Of a DNA stretch of 26,523 nt, positions 1-8,008 are shown piece by piece. Below the pieces are notes generated by a model, which saw only the letters and a program-made list of their open reading frames with translations, was not told the origin of the DNA and searched no databases. The translations under genes were made by a program, and so were the position numbers. Each line of letters begins with the position of its first letter. Positions within the stretch are counted from its first letter, which is position 1. Origin of the DNA: Saprospiraceae bacterium (GTDB lineage Bacteria; Bacteroidota; Bacteroidia; Chitinophagales; Saprospiraceae); NCBI GenBank assembly GCA_023300835.1, contig JALZVB010000329.1, forward strand, positions 1-26,523. The letters are read 5' to 3'.

Positions 1-1183
1 CGACTTTAATGTTTTTGCATCTGATAATAATAATAATAATGGGCTCGGCAAAGCTTCAATCTCTAAGGATAATAACACCATCTACGGTAAGAGTTATTCC
101 GTTCTGCAACCACAAGAAAGCGTAACTGTAGCTATAAAACTACCCTTAGGCTCTATAGCGAAACCAGCTAAAATGCAACCTCTGATCAAAAGAGATAAAT
201 ATGCGACAAGTGCTATAGCGGTTTTGTTTCTTATGATTGGATTATTGACTTCAAGATGGAAGTCTAATAAGTTACCGAAAGAGCATAAGCTTGAGCATTT
301 TCCACCTGATGGATTTACACCTGTAGAGGCAGGCATGCTATATGATAACAGAATTGCCAAAGAAGATATCATTTCTCTCTTACCTTATTGGGCAGAAAAA
401 AGATATGTCAATGTCTCCAACATAGGACTAAGTGGGAGTCTGATATTTACAGCGATTGATAAACTACCTGCTACATCACCAGATTACGAACAATCTATTT
501 TCAAGACTATTTTTGACGAAGGAAGTTTTGTTATTGACCCTGAGGTTCCATTGAGAATTAAGAACTTAAGGGAGATAAGTAAAAAGGTGAAATCAGCATT
601 GCGTGACGATGGTCAATATGCAAGTGTAGGTGTATTCTTGAGAAATGGTCTTAATATTCCTGTTGCTATGGCGACATTTATAGGTGCCTGTGTATTGATG
701 GGAGAATTTCAATTTTTTATCACAGGAGCGATTTTGATTTTAGTAGCTATTACTTTAATACTATTATCTTTGTCTACTTCATTACTCACTGATTCTGGCA
801 AGCTCAACAAATCACATATTCTGGGACTAAGAGCATTTTTAGAAAATCCATCAGGAGATGTGTTACAAGAATTACTTGAAGATAATCCAAGATACTTTGA
901 ACACTTGTTTCCCTATGCCGTAGCACTAGGTGTCGATACGTCTTGGGTTGATCAAGTCAAAAAGTATAAAAAAGAATCTCCTACCTGGTATAGTGCAGGA
1001 CCAAATTTGAATACTTCTGCACCGGATTTTACAGATTTTACACATACCTATAATACACCAGATATAAAAAGTGTATTTGATACCCGACCTGTTCAACATA
1101 CCCGATCTACTGGTAGGAGTGGCGGCGGATTCTCCGGCGGTCGTCCTGGTGGTGGTATAGGTGGTGGCGGTGGCAGTTGGTAA
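1..1183 (+). CDS. DUF2207 family membrane protein, 5' end outside the window
   Basis: The reading frame is open from base 2, so the gene begins before the window; an internal ATG at 173 is not the likely start because the upstream codons read as normal protein. The visible part has a membrane segment just after the first basic patch (around bases 185-250), a soluble stretch, then a strongly hydrophobic double membrane segment (around bases 650-790). It ends in a glycine-rich tail finishing GGGGGSW, which is the hallmark of the DUF2207 family of predicted membrane proteins. Function is unknown; relatives often sit beside lemA, which would lie outside the window. A run of AAT codons (about bases 25-40) encodes five consecutive Asn in the extracytoplasmic part. 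It converges with the next gene, and I see no hairpin in the 59-base gap. Confidence 0.85.
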   Translation, partial: DFNVFASDNNNNNGLGKASISKDNNTIYGKSYSVLQPQESVTVAIKLPLGSIAKPAKMQPLIKRDKYATSAIAVLFLMIGLLTSRWKSNKLPKEHKLEHFPPDGFTPVEAGMLYDNRIAKEDIISLLPYWAEKRYVNVSNIGLSGSLIFTAIDKLPATSPDYEQSIFKTIFDEGSFVIDPEVPLRIKNLREISKKVKSALRDDGQYASVGVFLRNGLNIPVAMATFIGACVLMGEFQFFITGAILILVAITLILLSLSTSLLTDSGKLNKSHILGLRAFLENPSGDVLQELLEDNPRYFEHLFPYAVALGVDTSWVDQVKKYKKESPTWYSAGPNLNTSAPDFTDFTHTYNTPDIKSVFDTRPVQHTRSTGRSGGGFSGGRPGGGIGGGGGSW

Positions 1184-1242
1184 ATGTCTTCTGAATACAC
1201 ATAAAACAAATCAACAGACTGCATTATTCTACAAAAAAGTCG

Positions 1243-2112
1243 CTAGTTAAAGTCATAGAATATACCGACATTATAAGATGAAGCAGCTGCTATTATCTCT
1301 CCACGTACAGCACCAGCGATACTGGCAGATACACCAAACTTACTTGTCAGATATACATTAGCTTCAAAAGCAACACTGGTGAATTCTGAATTGTTGGCAA
1401 ACAAGCTTGTGCTTGTAATCGTTTCTGCAGTATCTCCATTTTTCAAAGATTCTACGGCATTCAATTTAGTATTTAGCCACAGCTTATCATTGAATAATCC
1501 TATTCCAAATTCTACTCCCCATCTAAATTCTTCAGAGAAGCCATTGGTTCTATGATTGAATCCTGTATAAAGGCTAGTATATGCAGAATGACCTAACAAT
1601 TTGAATCCTGTACCTGCGTCGATTTGTAAAATTTGATTGAACTCTCCATCACTAGTCTGTAAATTTCCTAATTTCCCTCCAGATACATTACCTGTTGGTA
1701 ATCCTAGTGTAAGGCTCACTGAAATTGGAATATTTGCGCCTGGTTTAGTTAGTCCGTACTTGAAACCTAAATCAATATCACCTATTGTATTTATAGACTC
1801 ACCTTCAACAATGACTTCATTTGTCGTTTGTGATCTCAGGTTATTCATATAATTACGACTGAACAAAGGTGCATTTATGACAGTTGTCAATCTATTCGTA
1901 ATTCCATATTCTGCATACAGAGAGGTATTGAAAATTCCTGTTGTAAGATTAGGGTCTGTCTGGCCACTATCCGTATAATGTTTATCAAATATCGTCCACC
2001 ATTCTGAGAGTTTGACATAAGCCTTTCCTTTTGATTGCGGCCATGGCCCACCAGCATAAATTGAGGAAAGTGAAATAAACATTACTATTAATAAGGAGAT
2101 TAGATTTCTCAT
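1243..2112 (-). CDS. Outer-membrane beta-barrel protein (transporter/phenol-pathway-like family)
   Basis: A 289-residue protein with an N-terminal signal peptide (about residues 1-20, ending SIYAGG). The rest is alternating polar/hydrophobic strands with many aromatic residues and Gly turns, and it ends in an aromatic-polar pattern (GIFYDFN), as in outer-membrane barrels. The early segment with WPQSKGKAYVKLSEWW and a later LYAEYGITNRL resemble Bacteroidota proteins usually named as putative MetA-pathway/transporter barrels (PF13557-like). The substrate cannot be read from the sequence. It lies 23 bases downstream of the DM13 lipoprotein on the same strand, so the two are probably co-transcribed and may both belong to the outer membrane. 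The fold call is good; the function is open. Confidence 0.75.
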   Translation of the reverse strand: MRNLISLLIVMFISLSSIYAGGPWPQSKGKAYVKLSEWWTIFDKHYTDSGQTDPNLTTGIFNTSLYAEYGITNRLTTVINAPLFSRNYMNNLRSQTTNEVIVEGESINTIGDIDLGFKYGLTKPGANIPISVSLTLGLPTGNVSGGKLGNLQTSDGEFNQILQIDAGTGFKLLGHSAYTSLYTGFNHRTNGFSEEFRWGVEFGIGLFNDKLWLNTKLNAVESLKNGDTAETITSTSLFANNSEFTSVAFEANVYLTSKFGVSASIAGAVRGEIIAAASSYNVGIFYDFN

Positions 2113-2135
2113 ATTTTTTTTTGATTTCTATTGAT

Positions 2136-2825
2136 TTATAATTCTCCTTCTCCTACTTTGATATTAAATGGCTTACAGAAATAGATAATATATCTATAGT
2201 CGTTGAAACCTACCCCGCTGATATCGTATCCATGAGCTCCGTTGAAAACGTCAACGCCTCCTATTTCCAGTGCATTATTTATTGAATTGTTATTATTAGA
2301 TAAGTAAATGAATAATCCTGGTAGACTAGTAGATGCACTATAATTGTCAGAAAAATTAAGTTGAACGCCTGTCTCAGTTTCTATGTATTCAAAATCACCA
2401 GTCAGTATATAACTAGAAGTCGTTACAATAGTACCATTGGTACTATTAAATACTGGCGGAGCAACTGGGATACTTGTGATAGAGATCGTTCTAGAATCAC
2501 TTAATGTTAAATCCCCATCCTGGAAGGTCGCTGTTATAGTTGCCGTACCTTCTGATAAGGCCATAATAAGACCTTGGGCATCGACCGCTAATATATCTGA
2601 TGCAGAACTAGTCCATGTGATTACAACCTGCTCAACTGAACCGATGTTATTAAGGTATATAGATTCTAATTGAAAATCACTACCTATCTCAAGTGAATCG
2701 ATAGTGTTGGTTATTCTCAACTCTGCATCCACTTCATCTTGAACAAAATCGTCTTCAATACATGCCGTCATATAGCATAAACTCGAAAGCCATATTATAG
2801 CTAAAAAAATATTATATCTGTTCAT
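2136..2825 (-). CDS. Lipoprotein with Ig-like (BIG2) and DM13 domains
   Basis: 229 residues. The signal segment ends in a lipobox-like MTAC, giving lipidated Cys22. Residues about 38-117 resemble a bacterial Ig-like BIG2 domain (WTSSASDILAVDAQG, then SEGTATITATF). Residues about 128-228 match the DM13 pattern: ILTGDFEYIE, a GLFIYLS strand, GAHGYDISG, and a late conserved-type cysteine, Cys217, in YFCKPFNIKVG. DM13 is a small beta domain predicted to act in electron transfer, with the single cysteine as the key residue; that function is a family prediction, not shown here. It is the first gene of a likely two-gene unit with the outer-membrane barrel that follows after 23 bases. The protein is probably surface- or periplasm-exposed and anchored by lipid. 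DM13 call fairly firm, role unknown. Confidence 0.7.
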   Translation of the reverse strand: MNRYNIFLAIIWLSSLCYMTACIEDDFVQDEVDAELRITNTIDSLEIGSDFQLESIYLNNIGSVEQVVITWTSSASDILAVDAQGLIMALSEGTATITATFQDGDLTLSDSRTISITSIPVAPPVFNSTNGTIVTTSSYILTGDFEYIETETGVQLNFSDNYSASTSLPGLFIYLSNNNNSINNALEIGGVDVFNGAHGYDISGVGFNDYRYIIYFCKPFNIKVGEGEL

Positions 2826-2965
2826 TGAGTATTGTTTTTAGTGTTGAATGGTTATGAATCTCAATTGTATAACTTTAGTAGTAAAAAACATAACCTTTGA
2901 TAAGATATCATTAATTATTACTGCATTTAATGTCTTCTTGAGTATATAGTATATGAGAAATAATT

Positions 2966-3451
2966 TCATTTGGTTGCCTGAGCAAGTCGTCTTATTATTT
3001 CCAACAAGGCTGGGCAGTATTTAGCATTTCTTTTATGGTGGTTAATGTTTTTATAGAAGGCCATGCCTCCTGAGTGCGGATATTCGCGACAAGCAGCAGG
3101 CCGCACTTTATATATATTACACTTGTTATCCTCAGCTAGAAACGGGCAGGGACTTACTTTCATGACCATATCACCATCTTCGTCTGTGATAGTATATTGC
3201 TGTTTGAATGCTGCTTTAGTCATATTGAGATCCTTTGCAATTCTTTTAGAATCTCTTTCTGACACTATAGGAGGGATAGATTTGCAACAATTGGCGCATT
3301 GGAGACAGTTTGCCTCTTGGAATACTTCCTCGTGTATAATCTGGGCTTTATGAGGATCAATATCCTTTTTATTAGATATGTCTTTATTAAGTTCATTTAG
3401 ATAACGGGAATTATTGCGATTACTCAACCAGCGATTGTAGATCTTTTCCAA
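2966..3451 (-). CDS. YkgJ family cysteine-cluster protein
   Basis: 161 residues with the defining cluster CxxCxxCC at Cys49, Cys52, Cys55 and Cys56, followed by Cys102 (PCPFL), Cys111, Cys121 (RPAACREYP) and Cys146. This is the pattern of the YkgJ/PF03692 family, thought to bind Zn or an Fe-S cluster through eight conserved cysteines; the cellular role is not settled. The best start is TTG at 3451: the frame stays open further upstream but offers no ATG, and the N-terminus from this TTG resembles relatives. No signal peptide or membrane segment, so cytoplasmic. It appears to be a single-gene unit. Confidence 0.85.
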   Translation of the reverse strand: MEKIYNRWLSNRNNSRYLNELNKDISNKKDIDPHKAQIIHEEVFQEANCLQCANCCKSIPPIVSERDSKRIAKDLNMTKAAFKQQYTITDEDGDMVMKVSPCPFLAEDNKCNIYKVRPAACREYPHSGGMAFYKNINHHKRNAKYCPALLEIIRRLAQATK

Positions 3452-3500
3452 TAAATAGGCTTGATTTGGGTTAAAAAATGATTTTAGTTGGTAAAAGGCA

Positions 3501-3533
3501 TAAAAAAAACCGTCCCATACAAGTTGGAACGGT
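3501..3533 (-). terminator. Terminator reading leftwards, upstream of the YkgJ gene
   Basis: On the minus strand ACCGT and CCA segments pair with TGG and ACGGT around a short loop, followed directly by a run of eight T. It is oriented to stop minus-strand transcription, yet no minus-strand gene is visible between here and 3739. It may end a small RNA, or act as a leader attenuator for the YkgJ gene 50 bases downstream. No T-run exists on the plus-strand side. Confidence 0.55.
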
Positions 3534-3681
3534 CCACTAAGCTTTTAAAAGAACCATTGAATAAGGCAAAAAACTCAATCTCAGTAATATAATTTCAAGT
3601 ATTATGCCAAAATCTAAGAGATAGTGCTTATAAACCGACATTTGAGAGAAAGTAGTTTTTTTAGTTTGCCTATATTTAAGG

Positions 3682-3689
3682 TACATTTG
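3682..3689 (+). promoter_or_regulatory. Likely -7 promoter box for the ppiD-like gene
   Basis: TACATTTG matches the Bacteroidota primary sigma -7 consensus TAnnTTTG exactly. It sits 49 bases before the ATG at 3739, giving a plausible short leader. The upstream TTTG at 3665-3668 is only 13 bases away, closer than the usual 17-23, so the -33 element is uncertain. Confidence 0.5.
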
Positions 3690-3738
3690 CAGTCTTTTTG
3701 CACAACATTTAATAACAGTAATTTCTTAAGCATATATC

Positions 3739-5856
3739 ATGGCTATAATTGGAAAAATAAGGAGACATTTTTGGTTCGTGCTCCTTCTTCTAGGACTTGC
3801 ACTAGCATCATTCATATTAATGGACATGACCAGTTCTGGTAGTCCAGGTGGTGCCACTAACTTGAACCTAGGATCTGTCGCAGGGCAGAAAATAGATTAC
3901 AGAGCATTCCAACAGACAGAGCAGGCTTATTACAGAAATGCTGCTGTTGACCCATTTGTAAAGAGAAAAACAATTTGGGATTTCTACGTAGAAAAGGCGC
4001 TACTACAGAAAGAAGGTAATGCACTAGGGCTCAATGTATCTAAAGATGAGTTGATGGATCTACAGTTTGGCGCTAAACAGTCAAGCGTTATTACCAGTAA
4101 CTGGACTAATCCTCAGACTGGTCAGATTGATCAAGCACAACTGGGTACGTTCAAGAAAGCGATAGAAGATCAGGAGCCTATGAATCCAGAATTCAGAGCT
4201 TACTGGGCAGAACAAGAGAAGCAGATTATCAAGCAAAGCATTCAGGATAAACTGACCAACCTTGTATCTAAATCAGTATTTACACCTTCATGGATGGCTG
4301 AAGAGGCATTTACACAGGATAATACAAAAGCAGATTTTAATTATGTTAAAATACCGTTTGATAATATCGATGGTGCTGGTGTAACTGTTTCTGATGCAGA
4401 GATCAATACTTACCTAGCTTCTAAGAAGTCAGAGTACAATACGACAGAGCAAACTAGAATAATCCAATTAGCAAGTTTTGAAGTTGTTCCATCTGCGGCA
4501 GATTCAGCAGCAATATCTGATAGGCTGGCTAATCTTAAGTCAGATTTTACGACTTCTGACAATGATTCTTTATACGCTGTGACACATAATGGTACATACT
4601 CCCACGTATATTTTAGCCTTGACAAATTGCCAGCACAGCTGAGATCTAACATTTCACTTATTGGGAATGGTCAAGTTTATGGACCTTATGTTAATGGTGA
4701 CCAATATCAAGTAGCTAAACTTCTAGATCGTAGATCTATTCCTGATACCGTAGCTGCAAGACACATCTTAAGAAGAGCTAGTAGAGACAACCCAGCATCT
4801 ATAGTTGCTGCGCAGAATTATGTTGATAGTCTAAGAACAGCATTAAGAAGTGGAAGTTCTTGGGATACCATGGCTGCAGAACACAGTGAGGATACATCTA
4901 ACAGTGACAAAGGGGGTGACTTAGGTAAGTTCACACAAGAAACTATGGTTCCAGAATTTGCACAGGCTTGTTTTGTAAACGGAAGACCAGGAAACACTTA
5001 CTCTGTAGTAACTGATTTCGGTGTTCATCTTATCAAAGTTGATGAGACAATCTACAATAACAATGATGACAAATACAAAGTAGCATTTATAGGAGAAGTG
5101 GTTAAACCTAGTGAAGATACAGAAGGTGATATTTATGATCAAGTTGCTCAATTGATACCAGCACATGATAATTTTGCATCATTAGAAGTGGCTATCGCTA
5201 ATATTCCTAATGCAACTACCCAGGTTTCTAAGACTATAGGTAGAAATGATTACTCGCTAGGTAACTTAGGCGCTGTTCAATCATCAAGAGACATCATTCA
5301 GTGGGCATTCAATGAATCTACAGAAACTAACGAACTATCTCCATCTATTTATAGATATACAGATAAGGTTAACTACTATGATAATAAATACGTAGTAGCA
5401 TCTCTTAAATCTATCATTCCTGCAGGATTACCTAATGCTGCTGCGATGAGAAGTGAAGTAGAATCAGCAGTTATTAATAACAAAAAAGCACAAGCATTTG
5501 CTGCAGCTTTATCTATTACTAATCTTAATGATTTAGCTTCTGCAAATGGTGTAGAAGTTGCTAATGCTGCAGATGTAGGTATGAAAACAAGTTATGTACC
5601 AGGAATGGGAAATGAGCCAGAGGTATTAGGTACGGCGTTTGATCTTGACATACAAGCTATTTCTAAGCCTATCGTAGGTAACACTGGTGTATATGTAATA
5701 CAACCATTGAGCAAGCAAGCTGCTCCTGCACCGACTGTTTCTAGTGCAGCAAAAGAAGCTATCACAAATTCAACAGTGAGTCAAGTCGCTTTCAAATTAA
5801 TGAAAGGAATGAAAGACAAAGCTAAAATCAAGGACGAAAGACATAAGTTCTTCTAG
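3739..5856 (+). CDS. PpiD/SurA-type peptidyl-prolyl cis-trans isomerase
   Basis: 705 residues with the layout of PpiD-type periplasmic folding factors. A short basic N-terminus (KIRRH) precedes one membrane anchor at residues 11-29, then a SurA_N-like helical chaperone region (about 45-200). A parvulin (rotamase) domain follows at about 335-435, with ARHIL, a WDTMAAEHSEDTSNSDKGGDLG stretch and GVHLIKVD as landmarks. The last 270 residues are a second, less conserved chaperone-like region. In the family these proteins sit in the inner membrane facing the periplasm and help newly exported outer-membrane and envelope proteins to fold. The gene stands alone, with its own promoter-like box upstream and a clear terminator downstream. 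Whether the parvulin domain is catalytically active cannot be judged from sequence alone. Confidence 0.9.
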   Translation: MAIIGKIRRHFWFVLLLLGLALASFILMDMTSSGSPGGATNLNLGSVAGQKIDYRAFQQTEQAYYRNAAVDPFVKRKTIWDFYVEKALLQKEGNALGLNVSKDELMDLQFGAKQSSVITSNWTNPQTGQIDQAQLGTFKKAIEDQEPMNPEFRAYWAEQEKQIIKQSIQDKLTNLVSKSVFTPSWMAEEAFTQDNTKADFNYVKIPFDNIDGAGVTVSDAEINTYLASKKSEYNTTEQTRIIQLASFEVVPSAADSAAISDRLANLKSDFTTSDNDSLYAVTHNGTYSHVYFSLDKLPAQLRSNISLIGNGQVYGPYVNGDQYQVAKLLDRRSIPDTVAARHILRRASRDNPASIVAAQNYVDSLRTALRSGSSWDTMAAEHSEDTSNSDKGGDLGKFTQETMVPEFAQACFVNGRPGNTYSVVTDFGVHLIKVDETIYNNNDDKYKVAFIGEVVKPSEDTEGDIYDQVAQLIPAHDNFASLEVAIANIPNATTQVSKTIGRNDYSLGNLGAVQSSRDIIQWAFNESTETNELSPSIYRYTDKVNYYDNKYVVASLKSIIPAGLPNAAAMRSEVESAVINNKKAQAFAAALSITNLNDLASANGVEVANAADVGMKTSYVPGMGNEPEVLGTAFDLDIQAISKPIVGNTGVYVIQPLSKQAAPAPTVSSAAKEAITNSTVSQVAFKLMKGMKDKAKIKDERHKFF

Positions 5857-5875
5857 ATATAAATCAACTTAAAAC

Positions 5876-5917
5876 AAAATGCCCTTAGATAATTAGATTT
5901 ATCGAGGGCATTTTTAT
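5876..5917 (+). terminator. Rho-independent terminator of the ppiD-like gene
   Basis: AAATGCCCT pairs with AGGGCATTT, with extra inner pairing (GATAA/TTATC), and is followed by a T-run. It starts 19 bases after the stop codon. Confidence 0.85.
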
Positions 5918-5942
5918 TTATAGCTTTATATTGTTTATCTAT

Positions 5943-6087
5943 ATAAGGAATGGCTAATTAATAAAGTATCATATTTTGACAAGGGAATTTTGAGTTAGAA
6001 CAAGCCGAAAAACACAGGGATAGCCTAGCTATCACGAGGCTTTTTAACGTAGTGCTGACTCAAAAAGTACCAGTCACCAATTGGTAT
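5943..6087 (-). repeat. Copy C of a ~150 bp non-coding repeat, inverted orientation
   Basis: Read on the minus strand, this stretch follows the same order of landmarks as the two copies at 7749-7909 and 8436-8583: an ATACCA end, a GTTnAnAA block, a short ATAGCTA hairpin, GTGTTTTTCG, CTAAC and AAATTC. The right end is clear (ATACC on the minus strand at 6087); the left end near 5943 is degenerate and approximate. A hairpin of six pairs (GATAGC / GCTATC) lies at 6019-6033, and an outer AAGCC/GGCTT pair encloses it. It fills most of the 301-base gap before the TrpF-like gene. No ORF is present. Confidence 0.6.
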
Positions 6088-6157
6088 GTTATTTATTAAC
6101 GATTCCTAAGTACACATTCAATAGAATCGGTATTACACTAATAAAAAAAAACAAGTC

Positions 6158-6703
6158 TTGTTCAAAAGAAAAATAATCGCCCAAAATATTACCAATCTTA
6201 CTGATGCAAGATATTTTGCCGCATGGGGAGTAGAATACTTGAGTTTCAATATTATTCCAGAGTCGCCTTACTTACTTCCATTAGAAAAGATAGAAGAAAT
6301 AAAAAACTGGGTTGAAGGTCCTCAAACACTTCTAGAAGCCAATGCGTTAGAATTTTTACCCATTGCAGATGGTCATATACTTAGTAATATATACAGCTCT
6401 CTACCGCTCAATAAAATTGCATTTTTTAGGATAGAGATGATAGAACTTCAGAAAGGTATTCCGCCTGGGAACTATATCGTCGCACTTACAACGGCTGATG
6501 TAGTTACTTTTAACAGCATCGATCCTAGTAAATACGAGGATTGTAATGTTTTTCTAGATATAAGTGCTTACGATTTCTCACAGTTAGATAACCTTCCCAA
6601 AGGAAACGGACTTGTTGTTCAAGGCGGAGAAGAGGAGCAGACAGGGGTCAAGAGTTACGATGAATTAGACGTTCTCTATGAGTGGTTACTGGAAGAAGTG
6701 TAA
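6158..6703 (+). CDS. TrpF-like (phosphoribosylanthranilate isomerase-like) protein, catalytic Cys missing
   Basis: 181 residues that follow the N-terminus of TrpF: NITNLTDARYFAAWGVEYLSF and IPESPYLLP correspond to the family's GITN..DA, GAD.LGF and Y.KSPR..S segments. The catalytic cysteine of the KICGI motif is replaced (Gln9 by alignment on ITN), while the catalytic Asp appears kept as Asp134 in VFLDIS. The protein is about 20-25 residues shorter than usual TrpF, and the usual phosphate-binding glycine segments are weak. It therefore looks like a paralogue that has lost or changed activity. The start is TTG at 6158: a stop lies at 6122 and no ATG occurs between them. There are no tryptophan genes nearby; the neighbours are the ppiD-like gene and ung. 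Homology moderately firm, function unknown. Confidence 0.65.
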   Translation: MFKRKIIAQNITNLTDARYFAAWGVEYLSFNIIPESPYLLPLEKIEEIKNWVEGPQTLLEANALEFLPIADGHILSNIYSSLPLNKIAFFRIEMIELQKGIPPGNYIVALTTADVVTFNSIDPSKYEDCNVFLDISAYDFSQLDNLPKGNGLVVQGGEEEQTGVKSYDELDVLYEWLLEEV

Positions 6704-6799
6704 AATTTAAAGTGTAGAAAAGATAATATTAAGCTTGCTTTGCTTTGACAATATCGTCTAAACGATAGCTACCTCCCTCACTCAATAATTAGTTAGTAA

Positions 6800-7480
6800 A
6801 TGAACTCAAACTCAATTAAAATCGACCAATCATGGAAAGCAGTCATCCAAAGAGAGTTTGAGAAACCATACTTCATTGAACTCTGTAATTACCTTAATCA
6901 AGAGAAGAAAGCAGATAAGACAATCTATCCACCAGATCCGCTAATATTCAAAGCATTTGAATTGACACCATTTGATAAATTAAAAGTGGTTATTCTCGGT
7001 CAAGACCCTTATCATAACCCAGGTGAAGCCATGGGACTATCATTCTCAGTACCTAGAGGCTTACGTGTACCGCCGTCACTCAGAAACATATACAAAGAGT
7101 TACTTCAAGACTTACAACTACCTATATCCAATCATGGAGACCTAACTTCTTGGGCTCAACAAGGTGTACTCCTTCTCAATGCCATGCTCACTGTAGAACA
7201 CAAACAAGCTGGATCTCATAAGAAAATAGGTTGGCAAGAATTTACGAATGCAATAATCAAGGCAATATCTGACAACAAGCGAGGTATGGTATTTCTATTG
7301 TGGGGTAAGTTTGCGCAATCCAAAGCGCATTTAATCGACCACACTAAACATCATATCCTTATAGCCGCACATCCCTCCCCTCTTGCAAGAAACGCATACA
7401 GCGGATGTAATCATTTTTCTAAGACAAATGAATTATTAAAAGAAGAGGGGGTATCTGCTATTGATTGGGGGTTAGAGTGA
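6800..7480 (+). CDS. ung: Uracil-DNA glycosylase, family 1
   Basis: 226 residues, the normal length for Ung. It removes uracil from DNA as the first step of base excision repair in the cytoplasm. The water-activating motif GQDPYH is at residues 67-72 (Asp69 catalytic), the uracil-contacting LLLNA is near residue 127, and the minor-groove loop HPSPLA is at 191-196 with the catalytic His191. The segment PPSLRNIYKEL is also family-typical. One small deviation is NPGEAM after the GQDPYH motif, where many relatives have GP.QAH; this is not expected to abolish activity. It starts with ATG 96 bases after the TrpF-like gene on the same strand and may be co-transcribed with it. Confidence 0.96.
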   Translation: MNSNSIKIDQSWKAVIQREFEKPYFIELCNYLNQEKKADKTIYPPDPLIFKAFELTPFDKLKVVILGQDPYHNPGEAMGLSFSVPRGLRVPPSLRNIYKELLQDLQLPISNHGDLTSWAQQGVLLLNAMLTVEHKQAGSHKKIGWQEFTNAIIKAISDNKRGMVFLLWGKFAQSKAHLIDHTKHHILIAAHPSPLARNAYSGCNHFSKTNELLKEEGVSAIDWGLE

Positions 7481-7596
7481 TTTAAGAAGTATAATGAAAA
7501 TTTAAAATCATATTTTGATGTTTTCACGACCTTTTATTAAACACTATTGTGGCATTCTAAAAACCATACTCTGTATTTTGATAAAAATAAAGAATT

Positions 7597-7749
7597 ATGA
7601 AAAATCAAAACAATACAACAGCGTTCCAAAATTTTCAAAACTGTGAACTGGATAACCTTGAAGTGTATGGCGGATACGTTATTACAACTGACGTACTCAA
7701 CTTACAGCATGATAATAAAATACATAGCTTGAAATACTTTAAGCTTTAA
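7597..7749 (+). CDS. Small ORF, possible double-glycine leader peptide
   Basis: A 50-codon ORF beginning MKNQNNTTAF and ending HSLKYFKL. Residues 15-26 read NCELDNLEVYGG: an acidic-hydrophobic stretch (EL..L) before a Gly-Gly, as in leader peptides cut by C39-peptidase exporters in many Bacteroidota. The 24 residues after the GG would be the core. A TATTTTG box (7574-7580) with a TTG some 24 bases upstream resembles a promoter, but it is off consensus. No modification enzyme or exporter is in the window. The stop codon coincides with the left end of repeat copy A, so the ORF may have been cut short by insertion of that element. It could also be a chance ORF. Confidence 0.4.
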   Translation: MKNQNNTTAFQNFQNCELDNLEVYGGYVITTDVLNLQHDNKIHSLKYFKL

Positions 7750-7909
7750 TACCAGTTTAACTTCACAATGCCACACATATTTTAATAGAATTGCTCATCT
7801 CTGCGTTGAGAATACGCATCATAGCTAAGGTCTATGCCTGCGTTTTTCGCTTCAATCTAAACAAATTCTCTTTAATATATTATACGGCTTCTTAATGGTA
7901 AATTGGTAT
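7749..7909 (+). repeat. Copy A of the ~150 bp repeat, with terminal inverted repeats
   Basis: The element begins ATACCAGTTTA and ends TAAATTGGTAT, an 11-base inverted pair with one mismatch. Inside are ATGCCACAC, TCATCTCTGCGTTGAGAAT, a hairpin (CATAG 7820-7824 with CTATG 7832-7836, extended by ACGCA/TGCGT) and GTTTTTCGCTT. It aligns along most of its length with the copy at 8436-8583 and, inverted, with the copy at 5943-6087. It carries no ORF, so it looks like a MITE or an extragenic palindrome family. Confidence 0.7.
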
Positions 7910-8008
7910 AGGATGAAGAAAGAGTCGAACAACACTGTATTCATATTACGGCGTTTCAGCTAATTTTGTATTAGACCTATTTATATTAGCAGTTATATTT
8001 AATCTACT

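Noticed and set aside
94..372. Minus-strand 92-codon ORF overlapping the DUF2207 gene
   Set aside because: It is antisense to a frame with clear family features and has no supporting signal.
6704..6799. tRNA or small RNA in the gap before ung
   Set aside because: No cloverleaf, TTC loop or terminator is visible in these 96 bases.
7500..7600. Strong promoter for the 50-codon ORF
   Set aside because: Two TATTTTG boxes occur but each is one base short of TAnnTTTG and the spacing to a TTG is long; only mentioned as weak support.
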